Translations under genes and position numbers: made by a program
The notes under the pieces: model-generated
Seen by the model: the letters and a program-made list of their open reading frames with translations, nothing else
Told to the model about the DNA's origin: nothing
Databases searched by the model: none
In this document: positions 11,791 through 24,544 of the stretch, piece by piece
How positions within the stretch are numbered: the stretch's first letter is position 1
How the letters are laid out: each line of letters starts with the position of its first letter
Origin: Cornus controversa
Taxonomy: Eukaryota; Streptophyta; Magnoliopsida; Cornales; Cornaceae
Direction: 5' to 3'
Assembly: GCA_026545225.1 (NCBI GenBank)
Contig: CM048853.1
Coordinates: 50,269,755-50,333,754, forward strand
Length of the DNA: 64,000 nt

Positions 11791-13518
11791 TGTGCCAAAC
11801 ACATACCGCCACATCATCATTTATATTTAGTGCTGACCCATCACACCTTTTAATTTCGTGCTCCCCCAAACATATACATATCACATGTTTTATAGTACAT
11901 GGGTGGACTCATATATATGTATAACAATGTGCTTAAAAGTTAATCTATCACACGCAGGACGGGAAGTTCATGTGATGACAAATTTGCCAGAATAGCTTTT
12001 AACATAATAAAATTTTCTATAGCTTTCTAGTGGACATGTAAACATCTTGAATATTCGTTAGAAATTTAGAAATGTTCTAAAATTTAATTTAAAAATTCTC
12101 ATAATCATTAAATGACATTTGTACCGATCTTACTTAATACAAGTCTTCCGCACCTACTCATATTTTCTCTTACTTGCGCATACTTAATTTTCGTTCGCTA
12201 TTATTACAAGAATGAATTGATATTTGTGTTATAATTTAAGGATTTTAATATGAAATACTCTACCAATTCACTACATGAATGCAAGGATTTCATGCCAACC
12301 ATCCTGAATACATTTATACACTCGTCCACACCCGTTGCATTCTCGAATAACTATTCGATACAAATTTGGATGTGATAATTCAAAATGTATAATATTGGGA
12401 TAAGTGCAAAAAAAAAAAAACAATCCTAATATATACAATTTGACTTTTACTTTTTAAAATGTGTGCTGTCAGCTTTTATTTTTTTTTTAAAATATGCAAA
12501 TACCCTTCCAACAACCTTTTTTTGCTCCATATGATAAAGTAAATTCATAATTGTGTTTTGCCTCCCTCTCTCTCCCTCAAATCTCTCTATTTATAATAAT
12601 AATATTAAAATAAAAATTAAATACTATTTTAATAATTCTAAACAATAATTGATGTGTATTTAAAGATGTTTAAATTTTATTTTCAGAAATTGAATATATT
12701 TTTTATTTTTGTAACTTTAATTATTAAGTAATTAGTCTTTATTCTAAATGGAAAATAGTCAAATTTTAAATGAAAAGAAATAATAATATTTTATTTACTT
12801 CTATGGTATGTATAGTTTTTTTGGAGAATTTTTTTAAAAGTTATAACGTAATTTTTTTGCAAGAGGTTGTCTAAGTTGAATTGAATTAATTAATTATAAT
12901 TTAAATTCATAATTTAATATTCATTATTTCACTTAAAATTAAAAATAAGATAAAAAAATTTAAATTTAGGAATAATACTGATGAACTAAAAATCAAATAG
13001 TAAAATTATAATTATGTTACAAAGAGTAAATCTTGAAATTTGAAATATTAAAAATTAGTAAGAAAATATTTACTAAAAGCAAGACTTACTATTTTTATTG
13101 AGATTTGATATGATATATTTGTGATAAAAAGGAAATTTAGAATTTATAAAGACTTTTCTCATTCAACTTTTTTTTATTGAAAAGCGTTTTATCAATTTTA
13201 AAAAGTAAACAAATAACATAAATAAATTTTTTTTTTAGGATATCTATTGTTTAATTAGCTAAGAATAAGAGCTCGTTTGGATTGAAGGAATTGGAAAGGA
13301 AAGAAAAGAAAAGAAAGTGAAGGATAATATTTTTTGTGTTTGAATTGTCATTAGTAAAAGAAAATAAATGATTATTAGTGATTTTGAGGGATAACTTATC
13401 CCTCCAAATCCCTCACTATCCTCCAAAAAATGGAAAGATTTGGAGAGAAATGATTTTTTGTTCACTCGTTAAATGAATATCAATTATTTACTTATTTTGA
13501 AGATACCTATTTTAAATG
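11791..13518. other. Intergenic, no gene seen
   Basis: AT-rich DNA. A stretch at about 13265-13460 begins 'gagctcgtttggattgaagg' and looks like a MITE relic, but I cannot define both ends. No coding frame has recognisable content. Confidence 0.45.
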
Positions 13519-14087
13519 TGTAATACCCCGCTCCAACACATGGTATGATATTGTCCGCTTTGGGCTTGAGCCCGCACGGTTTTGCTCTTGGGTTTTACCC
13601 CAAAAGGCCTCATACCATTTGAAGAGAACATACTACATATAAGCACATCCCCTTTTTCACACCCAGGCAATGTGGGATTGAGCACCCTGCACCCTGTCAG
13701 TGTGGTAGCTCAGCCCAGTGTCTATCTTCGCACCTGCCCACTCACACCCGTCCACAAGGGTTACTACAATCCACCCCCCTACGAGGCCCGACGTCCTCGT
13801 CGGCACACTTCCGGCTGGGTTTAGGCTCTGATACCAACTGTAATACCCCGCTCCAACACATGGTATGATATTGTCCGCTTTGGGCCATAGTACGTACGGT
13901 TTTGCTATTGGGTTTACCCCAAAAGGCCTCATACCATTTGAAGAGAACATACTACATATAAGCACATCCCCTTTTCCACACCCAGGCGATGTGGGATTGA
14001 GCACCCTGTACCCTGTCAATGTGGTAGCTCAGCCCAGTGTCTGTCTTCGCACCCGCCCACTCACACCCGTCCACAAGGGTTACTACA
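13519..14087 (-). mobile_element. Complete TRIM retrotransposon, Cassandra-related but without the 5S box
   Basis: There are two near-identical LTRs, 13519-13768 (250 bp) and 13839-14087 (249 bp), each bounded by TGT...ACA. They enclose only 70 bp of internal DNA. Read on the - strand, the internal part starts with a primer-binding site, TGGTATCAGAGC, complementary to initiator tRNA-Met. It ends with a purine-rich 'ggggggtggat' just before the other LTR. Perfect 5 bp target duplications AAATG flank it (13514-13518 and 14088-14092). It encodes nothing, so it depends on a partner for movement. The LTRs differ at only a few positions, implying recent insertion. Its internal region is almost the same as that of the Cassandra array at 56.7 kb. 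It lies about 100 bp upstream of the gene-proximal CESA3 leader copy. Confidence 0.93.
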
Positions 14088-14177
14088 AAATGCCACTATG
14101 AAGTAGTTAAAACAAGCCATTAAAAATTGAAGGCATTAAAAATTTTGGAGTATATTTTGTAATTACAAGAGAAGATC

Positions 14178-15645
14178 TTCTTAATTAGATTGATACATTT
14201 CTAGCCTATAATCCCAATAAGATAAAACAACTATTTTGCCCATATGTAATGAAAGTTTTATTTTGCCCACATGTAATAAAAGTGTTTTTATATTATAGTT
14301 TAATTGAAAATATTATAGTTTAATTTAAAATGGTAAAAGTATGTTCCACGAAAGACTGTTTTCTTAAAACATGTGACATAAATAGCTTATATTCATTTTT
14401 TTCAGCTCAATCATACAAAATCTTCTCAGTTCTCATTATGTAACTAAATAACTATATTTTTTGGTATAAACATCAACATACCATCCATTTACATTTTTTT
14501 TTGCTTGCTTATGTTGTTATTATATATATATATATATATATTTGGAGTGGTTGAGAAAATGATTAGTGCGGAGGATATGCTTTGCTCATATTCTCTCAAG
14601 AGTAGTGTCGGCGGAGTGTTGAAGCTCACAACCTCACAGCTGCTAAGTCGCTTTCGTCGCTATTAAACTATTTTTTTAAACTTTAATTTTTTCTATTTGT
14701 ATTGTAGTATCATATGTACAGCTATCCAAGCCCTACAGATACACGGAGAGAAACTTTAGACTGAGAAAGGAAGTGTAGAGAGAGAAAAATGGATTGGTGA
14801 GATATATACGTGGACCGACATTGTAATTTGAGACACAGAGTGAGAGAGAGAGACAGCTGTTCTTTGCTCTCTTCTCATGATCAAGTCAAATTGATTCAAT
14901 TCCTCTCCAACACTGCAACATTTTGTGGAATTCGTTTATCGGCTTCATATTTCTCTCCTCTGTTGTTTCTTGTGCGAGATCTGTGTGAGATTTTAATCGT
15001 TTGGGCTTCATACATCGGCCAATTCAATTAATTCTAATTGCAGGGACAATAGATTGTTTTGGCGACGGAAATTGCGAGAAAGATCAGATCTTGAGGTACT
15101 TGATGTGTTGTTTTTCGTAGTATTATTTGCTAATGGCATGTTTGGTTGCTGAGAAAACTTAGGATAAGAAAAGAACAAATCAAAATTTGACAATAATATC
15201 CACTCAATTGTGTCTGAGACAACCATTGGGCTTAGTTGAGGTGAGGTTTCTCATTTCGGAAAACCAAAATAACGTGTAACATGAAACTCAAGACTACCTT
15301 TTTTTTGAGATTTTTTCTCCCCTTTCCTTTGGTTTTCTCAGTATTCAAACGAGTGGTGAAAATTGGACATTTTTCTATTTTGATGCAATCTGTGATTTTG
15401 GGGAAACTTGTCAATAAGAGGCAATCTTATTTTCAGTCTCTTTATCAGGTATCACTCACAGATCTGGGCTGTAATCTGACCAAATTTTACTGAAAGACTC
15501 GCTTTGAAGTGGTGGACTATAGAAAGCAGGTTCTATTGCTTGGAGGGGTGTGAAGCTTTAGACATGTTCATTAGCTATATATCTCGCTGAAATTGAAGCC
15601 TAATTGCAATCCGCTGTTCACATCTAAGGCAAAGAGAATCTGATG
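14178..15645 (+). promoter_or_regulatory. CESA3 promoter and 5' leader, gene-proximal copy
   Basis: This is the DNA directly upstream of the CESA3 start codon and the intact counterpart of 5711-7952. GA-rich leader-type sequence lies at 14750-14870. A probable leader intron begins after 'agatcttgag' (donor GT at 15096). It could end at AG 15447-15448 or AG 15528-15529 ('gaaagcag^gttc'); cDNA is needed to choose. A short upstream reading frame starts at the ATG at 15564. I see no unambiguous TATA box. A (TA)n run at 14520-14541 is a repeat rather than a core promoter element. Confidence 0.55.
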
Positions 15646-18600
15646 ATGGAATCAGAAGGAGAAACTGGGGTTAGTATTGGACAAAATTCATGTATAGTTT
15701 ACAGTAATATATATCCAAAGATTAAATTTTTATCTACCTCTACGAACTTTTCTTACTTTTCTATTTATTTGGGTGTATTTTTTGGATTGGACATGATATT
15801 TGATCACTATATGGTGCAATTGTAACAGTTGATTTAGCATACATTCATCCAAAACTTAAACTTTAAATAATCCCTGCAAGTAATTTTCATATATTTATAC
15901 ACATGGTGTTAATTTGGTCCAAGTATTTCAGTTGCTGTGTTTACTGTTTACATCTGTTTTTTATTGTACTACTGGGTTATTGAGTTCCTGAATTTTGTGA
16001 ATTATGACAATTAATTACTCAGGGGAAGTCCTTGAAGAGCCTAGGTGGTCAGGTCTGCCAGATATGTGGTGATAATGTTGGAACAGCTGTGAATGGTGAA
16101 CCGTTCATTGCTTGCGATATCTGTGCATTTCCTGTTTGCAGGCCTTGCTATGAGTATGAGCGAAAGGATGGGAATCAGTCTTGCCCTCAATGCAAAACCA
16201 AATACAAGAGGCATAAAGGTCGGTTTAATGTAATTAAGCATAACTTAGCTTAATATCCATCAGTTGGGTAGACTATAAATATGACCATATGTTTGTTTTT
16301 GTGTGTGCATTTATGGTAAATGAATAATTTTATTCAGCAAAACAACAGAGAGTTGAGAAAATTATCTGTCATGCCATGCTAGCATGTCTATTTATATGTA
16401 ACCCTTCTTCTTTTTATTAAGCTTGCTCAATCTTAATTGGTTGCTTTTCCCAATCATTGGTTTGTCAATTATTGTTCATTTATATTTTGAATGTTATGAA
16501 TAATAATTTTTAATTTTATATGATCTGAATGTTATTGAATAAGGATGTTCTCCTGCAATCTGCATTCATGACTCTCCCTAGGGATCCTTCTAACTATCGG
16601 TTAACTGACTTTGTTTTCATTATGCCTTCTTTGAGTCCACCGAGTTTTAATGTCAGCTAATAAATCTAAGATATCAAATTTGTCTCTGCTAATGTTATAT
16701 AATATTCATTGATTTGGTTCCAGGAAGTCCTCCTATTCATGGTGATGGAGAGGAAGGTGACGCTGATGACAGGGGCAGTGATTTTCACTACTCTTCGGAG
16801 AACCAAAATGAGAAGCAGAAGGTTGCAGAGCGCATGTTGAGCTGGCATATGACATATGGACGAGGGGAGGACATCGGGGCTCCAAGCTATGATAAAGAGG
16901 TTTCTGACAACCATATCCCTTTGCTCACTAATGGACAGGAGGTGGGTCAATAAACTGTTCGTATGCCATCCCCTACCTCGTTATGTAATCTGCTCTGAAA
17001 TTAATCTTTTACATTGTTCTACTTTTAGGTTTCGGGAGAGTTTTCTGCAGCATCACCTGAAAGGCTTTCTATGGCATCTCCTGGACCTGGTGGTGGAGGG
17101 AAGCGCGTACATCCGATTCCTTATGGGGCGGATGTGAATCAATCGCGTATAACCTCTTGCTTGTATTTTATATACATTGTTCATCTATATGGATGTTCCG
17201 ACTCAGTTTTGAATCAATTCCTTGGTAAATTTTCTTGTTGCAGCTAATATTAGGGTTGTCGATTCAGCGAGGGAGTTTGGATCCCCTGGATTAGGCAATG
17301 TAGCCTGGAAAGAGAGAGTTGATGGTTGGAAGATGAAGCAAGAGAAGAATGTTGTTCCAATGACCACAAGCCATGCTGCTTCTGAGGGCAGGGGTGGAGG
17401 AGATATTGATGCCAGCACAGATGTGTTGGTGGATGACGCTTTACTGTAGGTTCCCACTTGAGTGAATTTTGTGTCTTGCTGTTATCTGGGTTATTTATTG
17501 GGCTTAGTTTTCTCTGTGGTTGTTGTGGCCAGCCTATGACACATCATAATTCTGAGGATTACTAATCTTTCCAGGGGTTCATAATTGCAATAGCTTTACT
17601 GCTTAATAAAAATGTCAAAGATTTTGTAGGGGGTTTCTGATTTTCCATAGAAATTAACGTAATGTCACGTCTCAGTTAAGCATGGCTACTTGATTTGTGT
17701 TTGACAAACAGTTTTTGGTTCATTGATTTTGAGTTTTGTTAAGTTTAATTCCTTTTTTTTTAAGTTTATTTTTAAGATCCTTATTATATACTTTTTTTTT
17801 TAAAAAAAAAAAAATCTCAATGCAGTTAAGAGTTCAGTTTTTGTGCTTATTTTATTTTGTTGCGCAGGAATGATGAAGCTAGGCAGCCTCTTTCAAGGAA
17901 GGTTTCTATTCCATCATCTAGGATAAATCCTTACAGGATGGTTATTGTCCTGCGGCTCATTATTCTCTGTATTTTCTTGCACTACCGGATAACAAACCCT
18001 GTGCCCAATGCTTATGCTTTATGGTTGCTATCTGTGATATGTGAGATTTGGTTTGCAATATCTTGGATATTAGATCAATTCCCTAAATGGCTTCCAGTAA
18101 ACCGTGAAACATATCTTGACAGGCTTTCACTTAGGTGAGGAGGCTTTTCAGTTATCCATCTCTATTCTATTGCATATTAGTCAGTCATCATTTTACATCT
18201 TGCCAATTTCTATGTCGTTTGAGTTCTGATTTTCCACGATTTAAAAGTCTAATTCAAAGTTAACGGTAACAGATATGACCGAGAAGGAGAGCCATCACAA
18301 TTAGCAGCTGTTGACATTTTTGTCAGTACTGTTGATCCTTTGAAGGAGCCCCCTCTTGTTACAGCCAATACTGTCTTGTCCATTCTTGCAGTTGACTATC
18401 CAGTTGACAAGGTCTCATGCTACGTCTCTGATGATGGATCTGCTATGTTGACGTTTGAAGCTCTATCTGAAACATCGGAATTTGCAAGGAAATGGGTTCC
18501 TTTCTGCAAGAAGTATAGCATTGAGCCACGGGCTCCAGAATGGTACTTTGCTCAGAAGATTGACTACTTAAAAGATAAAGTTCAACCATCATTTGTAAAA

Positions 18601-21600
18601 GATCGTAGAGCTATGAAGGTTGGCATTTTTGCTTATATATAAGATTTTGTTTTCTCTTTTTCTTGATGCCTTTTTTATGTTTCTTTGTCTGCTTTTACTG
18701 CAGAGAGAATACGAAGAATTTAAAATTCGCATTAATGGACTTGTTGCAAAGGCCCAGAAAGTTCCCGAGGAAGGATGGGTCATGCAAGATGGTACACCAT
18801 GGCCTGGAAACAACATCAGGGATCATCCAGGAATGATCCAAGTAATTTCAATATCACATTAGTAGATCTGATTGTGTGAAAATGATGAGTTGAATTTCCC
18901 TTATATGTGGCATGTGAATATTAAAATGCTTCCTGTCACATATAAGCTACTTTCTTAGGGAACTAATAGATATGGCTTAATCTCATTCATATCATTTTGC
19001 CTTTTTTAAATAATTTTTGTCTTGAATTTGTTGTACGAACAATATGGTGTTATTTCTTTTGTTGTCTCATTTATGATCTTGCCCTCTTTGGTTACCCTAT
19101 TTCAACCTTCAACTATATGATTAGTAAGCTATTGGGGTGCCAAGACAGTATTCTATAATGTTGCTTCTTTGCTGCAATTCTTTTCTTCTTAAAATTGACT
19201 GTATTTCTTTACTTGAAGGTTTTCTTAGGCCAAAGTGGTGGGCTTGACAGTGAGGGTAATGAGCTGCCACGGTTGGTCTATGTATCTCGTGAGAAGCGTC
19301 CAGGTTTCCAACACCACAAGAAAGCTGGTGCTATGAATGCGCTTGTGAGTAGTTATCTTACAATAGGAATTGACTCATTCCCGCCTCAGCATATATTACC
19401 TATAATGGGAATGCAACTCTCTTGCAGGTCCGAGTATCTGCAGTCCTTACTAATGGACCCTTCTTATTAAATCTTGATTGTGATCACTACATAAACAACA
19501 GCAAGGCATTGAGAGAAGCTATGTGTTTTATGATGGATCCAAACCTTGGAAAATATGTCTGTTATGTTCAGTTTCCACAGAGATTTGATGGTATTGATAG
19601 GAATGATCGATATGCGAACCGTAACACTGTTTTCTTTGATGTGAGTTCTTTCATCACTTAATTATGTAGCTATATATAATATACTCTATGTACTATATGT
19701 TGTTATATTATCTTTTTATTAAATGGTATTATCAATGTGTTTTTCTGCACCATTTGCCAAGGTATGTTTTGGTGATTAGATAAACATTCGCTCTTCCACC
19801 CACCATTTATAACCTTGTTATTTATTTATTTGATTTTTTCTGGTGGAAACAGATAAACTTGAGAGGTCTGGATGGCATTCAAGGCCCTGTTTATGTGGGA
19901 ACTGGATGTGTCTTCAATAGAACAGCTTTATATGGTTATGAGCCTCCTCTCAAACCTAAGCAAAAAAAATCAGGGATGCTCTCGTCCTGCTGCGGTGGAT
20001 CACGGAAGAGAAGTTCTAAATCAAGTAAGAAAGGCTCAGACAAAAAAAAATCTAGCAAGCGTGTAGACCCAACCGTGCCAATTTTCAGTCTAGAGGATAT
20101 AGAGGAGGGGGTTGAAGGTATGTTTTTGATTTCTTGTTACAATACATTCTGGCTTGATCGTCCAATTGAGCATGGGAGTTCAATAAGTTAGGTATGAAAT
20201 TTCTTTGTACTCCCAGTGCTGGCATGGTTATGAGACCTGGCCTAGACATTGCACTATTATATTTGAGTCAATGGTTAAACCAGTGAGTTAAAAGTCGAAA
20301 AGTAAACTTGAAAATTTATGTTCTAGAAATAAATAATTACGTGAAATAAAGTGAACTATTAATATATTTTATGGAAATAAAAAATAATATGAGATGATGA
20401 GTATGATTTATTCCATTCTAATATATTAATTCTTATTAAAAAGGAAAAGAAAAAAGGAAGAGTATTGCAATCGTATGTGTTTACACATATGCTGAATAAC
20501 ATACAGTACGGTGGAATATAACATGGACATGTGTCCCAGCTTCAGAAAAAAGCACAAAAATACAAGCATATATTCCTTAAGAGTCACTAATTGCTTATTT
20601 TATAACAAGATCATATGCGTGTTTGCGCATGTGTATCTTTGTGGATGTATATATAGAAATATGACTTTAGAAGTTTTTTAAGATATATTTTAGTAGCATA
20701 GAAGTGTAAATGTGGTGTGGTTAAACGTCAGTGTACTTTCCATATCAAGTCCAAGGTTAGCAGCTCAAGACCAGCCACCAGCCACTGCATTTATGCTTCC
20801 ATGATTTTTCTTGGAATTTTTAGCTGTCGGTTAGCTGAAGAGCCCACTGCTGGTTGTAAGGTTTAATGTCTGTTGTAGAACTGGGTCAGCAAAGGGCTGG
20901 TGAATTCAACTCTCCAGCCCATGTAAGTGCATCACAATTGTTTGCATCATAATCCTGTACAGTTCCTTCAGTTGAATACAAATGTTGTCCATTGGTTGCG
21001 ACACATATTGTAATTCTTTTAAGGATTGGTTTTATCTTTTCTTTTTCTTTTAATATTCATTTCATTTTCTTTTTTCAGTATCCGTGTGGACTGGTCATGG
21101 TTCTTACAATTGTTTTTCTTTACTGGGTTTATCACTCACCTTCTCTTGTTCAATTTCAAAATTAGGTGCTGGGTTTGATGATGAGAAGACACTGCTCATG
21201 TCACAAGTGAGCCTTGAGAAAAGATTTGGTCAGTCTGCTGTTTTTGTTGCATCCACACTTATGGAGAATGGTGGTGTTCCTCAGTCTGCAACACCAGAAA
21301 CTCTTCTTAAAGAGGCTATTCATGTTATCAGTTGTGGGTATGAGGATAAAGCAGACTGGGGAAGTGAGGTGCGTTGGTTTTTATGCATCTAGTCTTAGCT
21401 TGTTTGCCAGACTTCACCTAGAATTATCACCTCATTATCACTTCACGTGGAGTTTCTAAAAATATTAGCCATATTCATGAATTTGAAGGGCTGTAAGTGT
21501 AAAATTAAAACACCATCAAGTGGCCTTGCATTTGAATGAGTAAAAATAAAATCTAGCGAAAGCTTTAGCTGTCCTATTCAAGATACCACTACATGCCAGT

Positions 21601-24544
21601 ATTGCTAATGACATTGTTTTAATTGATGTAACTAAAAGTAGGATAAGTGCCAAACTAGATGTTGGAGAGAAGCACTATGAATCTATATGGAATGCAATTT
21701 AAGCAAGATTTGAAATAAAAGTAGGGATGCATTAAAGATTGAGAATAAAGAGATACAAAAAAGTAAACAATTTCATTACCTGGCTTTGATTATTTACAAA
21801 GTTGGAGACATTGAAGATGGTAGTGCTCATAGAATTATAGCTTAATCGGTTATTTGGAGGAATGCTTTCTGGTATATTATGTAATCAACTAATATCTATA
21901 AACTTGAAAGGTAAATTTCATGAATAAATATTAAAGCAGTCATATTTTATGGGATGGAATGTTTAATAACTAAGAAACATTTTAAAGAAGGCAGGCAAGG
22001 ACATCAAGAACAGAGGAAACGGATTCTCCTAGATAGGCATTGCATCTGCAATACAAATACTGAGATGGCTGTGTGGTAAGATAAGAAGTGATAACTGATG
22101 AGGTTAGAAATGAATACATAGGTATAGTAGAAGTAGCACTTGAAGATAAAACGAGAGAAGGCTGATTAAAATGGTTGTACAATGAAGACCAATGGTTGCA
22201 TCAAAGAGGAAGGGTGTTATTGTCCCTATTGAGGGTAATATTATGGAGGGGGAAGACCAAAATTATACTGATTGAGATAGTAAGGAAAGATGTAATAGCT
22301 TGTGTTTTGACTGAAGTTAGGTCTGAGACAGAGTTGAATGATTAAACAGAATTCTTGTAATTGATCTCAAATAACAAATAGTTATGACAAGACTTTATTG
22401 TGTTGAGTTTAGTTGTATTATCATTTGAATGTACAAGGAACAAAACATTATTTTTCTCACACACTCTTTGTTTTGCTGCCTATACAATGAAGGATTGGAA
22501 AAAGATTTTTTCCATCCATCTTCATGGTGATCATGCAGGGCATGAAGAAATATTTGCTTCAGCCCTCTATATTGAGAAGTTAGAATAGGCACTTCTAGCT
22601 GATGAGTTTGGTTTCTTTTAATTACTTAACTAAAGGCTACAATAATTAGGATGTTTTCTCTTCAACAAACTTCATTGAGGTATGAAGGATAAATGTTTTA
22701 TGCTAAGTGGAATGAATTTTCTTCTCCTCTCTCTCTCTGTCAGGGGAAGGGGGACACACACACTCTCTCACCCACACACACAAAGCAAAATAGAATTTTA
22801 CAATTTCACAAGGCGTTAATACCTTAGATACTCCTAACTTTGTTCTTATTACTGTTCTTAAGAAATCAACAAAATCGTCTTCATTATATATACGTACTGT
22901 GAAGTTATAGTACTGCAAACTTCAGTTCTCATATTTCATGCTGCACCTGAAATTTAACTTTGGTACCATTCAAATGATGAAACCTTTTTATTTTGTATTT
23001 TATATATAATACTCTTTTCTATTTTGTGGGTTCTCTAGAAGACTGTTAATTTTTGTCTCTGGATCGGCAGATCGGATGGATCTATGGTTCTGTTACAGAA
23101 GATATTCTTACAGGATTCAAGATGCATGCCCGTGGTTGGCGATCAATTTACTGCATGCCCCAGCGCCCAGCCTTTAAAGGGTCTGCTCCTATTAATCTCT
23201 CAGACCGTCTAAACCAAGTGCTCCGATGGGCTTTGGGGTCTGTGGAAATTCTTCTCAGTCGGCACTGCCCCATATGGTATGGCTATGGTGGAAGGCTAAA
23301 ATGGCTCGAGAGATTTGCATATATAAACACAACTATTTACCCAGTCACTGCAATTCCTCTTCTTCTGTATTGTACGTTGCCAGCTGTCTGTTTACTAACT
23401 GGAAAGTTCATTATTCCACAGGTTCGTAGTATCTCTATAGTCCTATTTCTTTTAATTTTTCATTATTCCCAGATTCATTATATTATATCTGCATAGTCCT
23501 ATCTGGATACACTTTATATTTCTTTTAATTTCTATCTAAATCTTAAAGTGTCACTGTTCATCAATGTTCAGCTTTTCTGCAGTTCCCGCTTCCTAACAGT
23601 AATGAGCCATGTCATGTTTATTTAGGGATGCAATACATGGTTGAAGATATGAATTGGTGTTTCGTAATACATTTTAAGAGCTAGCATTCAACAAGTATAA
23701 TATGACTTGATTATCAATTGGTAGAATTCCTGAGAAGTCAAACTTCAGGATCTGTACTCATTGACAATATTCAGGCAGTTGGATGCTCTCTACAAGTTTA
23801 TGTTAACAGCAAACCCTTTTATTCTGTTATATATGCTTTAAAATAGATATGATCAATTTTAAAGGTTGTAGATGTATTTTATAATTATGTTTCTCAGAGC
23901 TATTTACCATTGGAAAGAAGTTTAGAGAGCATTTATATACTACTCTCATTTTTCTGCAGATTAGTAACTTTGCAAGTATCTGGTTTATATCCCTCTTTCT
24001 TTCCATCTTCGCCACTGGTATATTGGAGATGAGGTGGAGCGGTGTTGGAATAGATGAATGGTGGAGGAATGAACAGTTTTGGGTTATTGGTGGTGTTTCA
24101 GCCCATCTATTTGCTGTTTTCCAAGGTCTACTGAAAGTGCTTGCTGGCATTGACACCAATTTCACTGTCACCTCCAAGGCATCGGATGAAGATGGGGATT
24201 TTGCTGAACTCTACATGTTTAAATGGACAACTCTTCTGATCCCACCCACAACTCTCCTCATTATAAACTTGGTAGGTGTAGTTGCAGGTATTTCCTATGC
24301 CATCAATAGCGGTTACCAGTCATGGGGTCCACTCTTTGGCAAGCTATTCTTTGCCTTTTGGGTGATTGTTCATCTCTATCCCTTCCTCAAGGGGCTGATG
24401 GGGCGCCAGAACCGGACACCCACCATTGTTGTTGTCTGGTCCATTCTCCTTGCTTCCATTTTCTCTTTGTTATGGGTACGGATTGATCCCTTCACCACTA
24501 GGGTAACTGGCCCAGATGTTGAGCAGTGTGGAATTAATTGTTAA
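15646..24544 (+). CDS. CESA3: Cellulose synthase catalytic subunit, CESA3 type
   Basis: Plasma-membrane processive glycosyltransferase that polymerises UDP-glucose into beta-1,4-glucan. The CESA3 class works in the primary-wall rosette. Coding exons: 15646-15669, 16023-16218, 16724-16941, 17029-17146, 17244-17445, 17868-18134, 18273-18618, 18704-18841, 19219-19344, 19428-19640, 19853-20117, 21166-21368, 23071-23421, 23960-24544. All junctions are GT-AG and in phase, giving 1083 aa, the usual family length. N-terminal RING-type zinc finger with Cys 20, 23, 39, 42, 47, 50, 62, 65; two membrane spans at about 276-321; catalytic Asp pair 395-396, DCD 562-564, TED 781-783 and QVLRW 821-825; about six C-terminal spans; C-terminal end CGINC. 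The start [10 protein letters not shown] and the exon pattern fit CESA3. An extra in-frame ATG sits three bases upstream (15643). All catalytic residues are intact. Confidence 0.95.
21620..22330 (+). pseudogene. Decayed L1-type LINE reverse transcriptase relic in CESA3 intron 12
   Basis: Conceptual reading in shifting frames gives fragments typical of the C-terminal part of plant L1 reverse transcriptase, in the right order: [61 protein letters not shown], then [15 protein letters not shown]. Many stops and frameshifts interrupt it, so it is inactive. It is in the same orientation as CESA3 and accounts for much of the 1.7 kb intron 12 (21369-23070). The boundaries are approximate and no poly(A) tail is obvious. 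Confidence 0.6.

Noticed and set aside
13582..14101. Proteins in three frames over the TRIM element
   Set aside because: These are translations of LTR sequence; the paired frames reflect the two LTR copies.
22400..22588. Extra coding exon in CESA3 intron 12
   Set aside because: Joining exon 12 (ends 21368) directly to exon 13 (starts 23071) gives the uninterrupted family sequence, so the frame is intronic.
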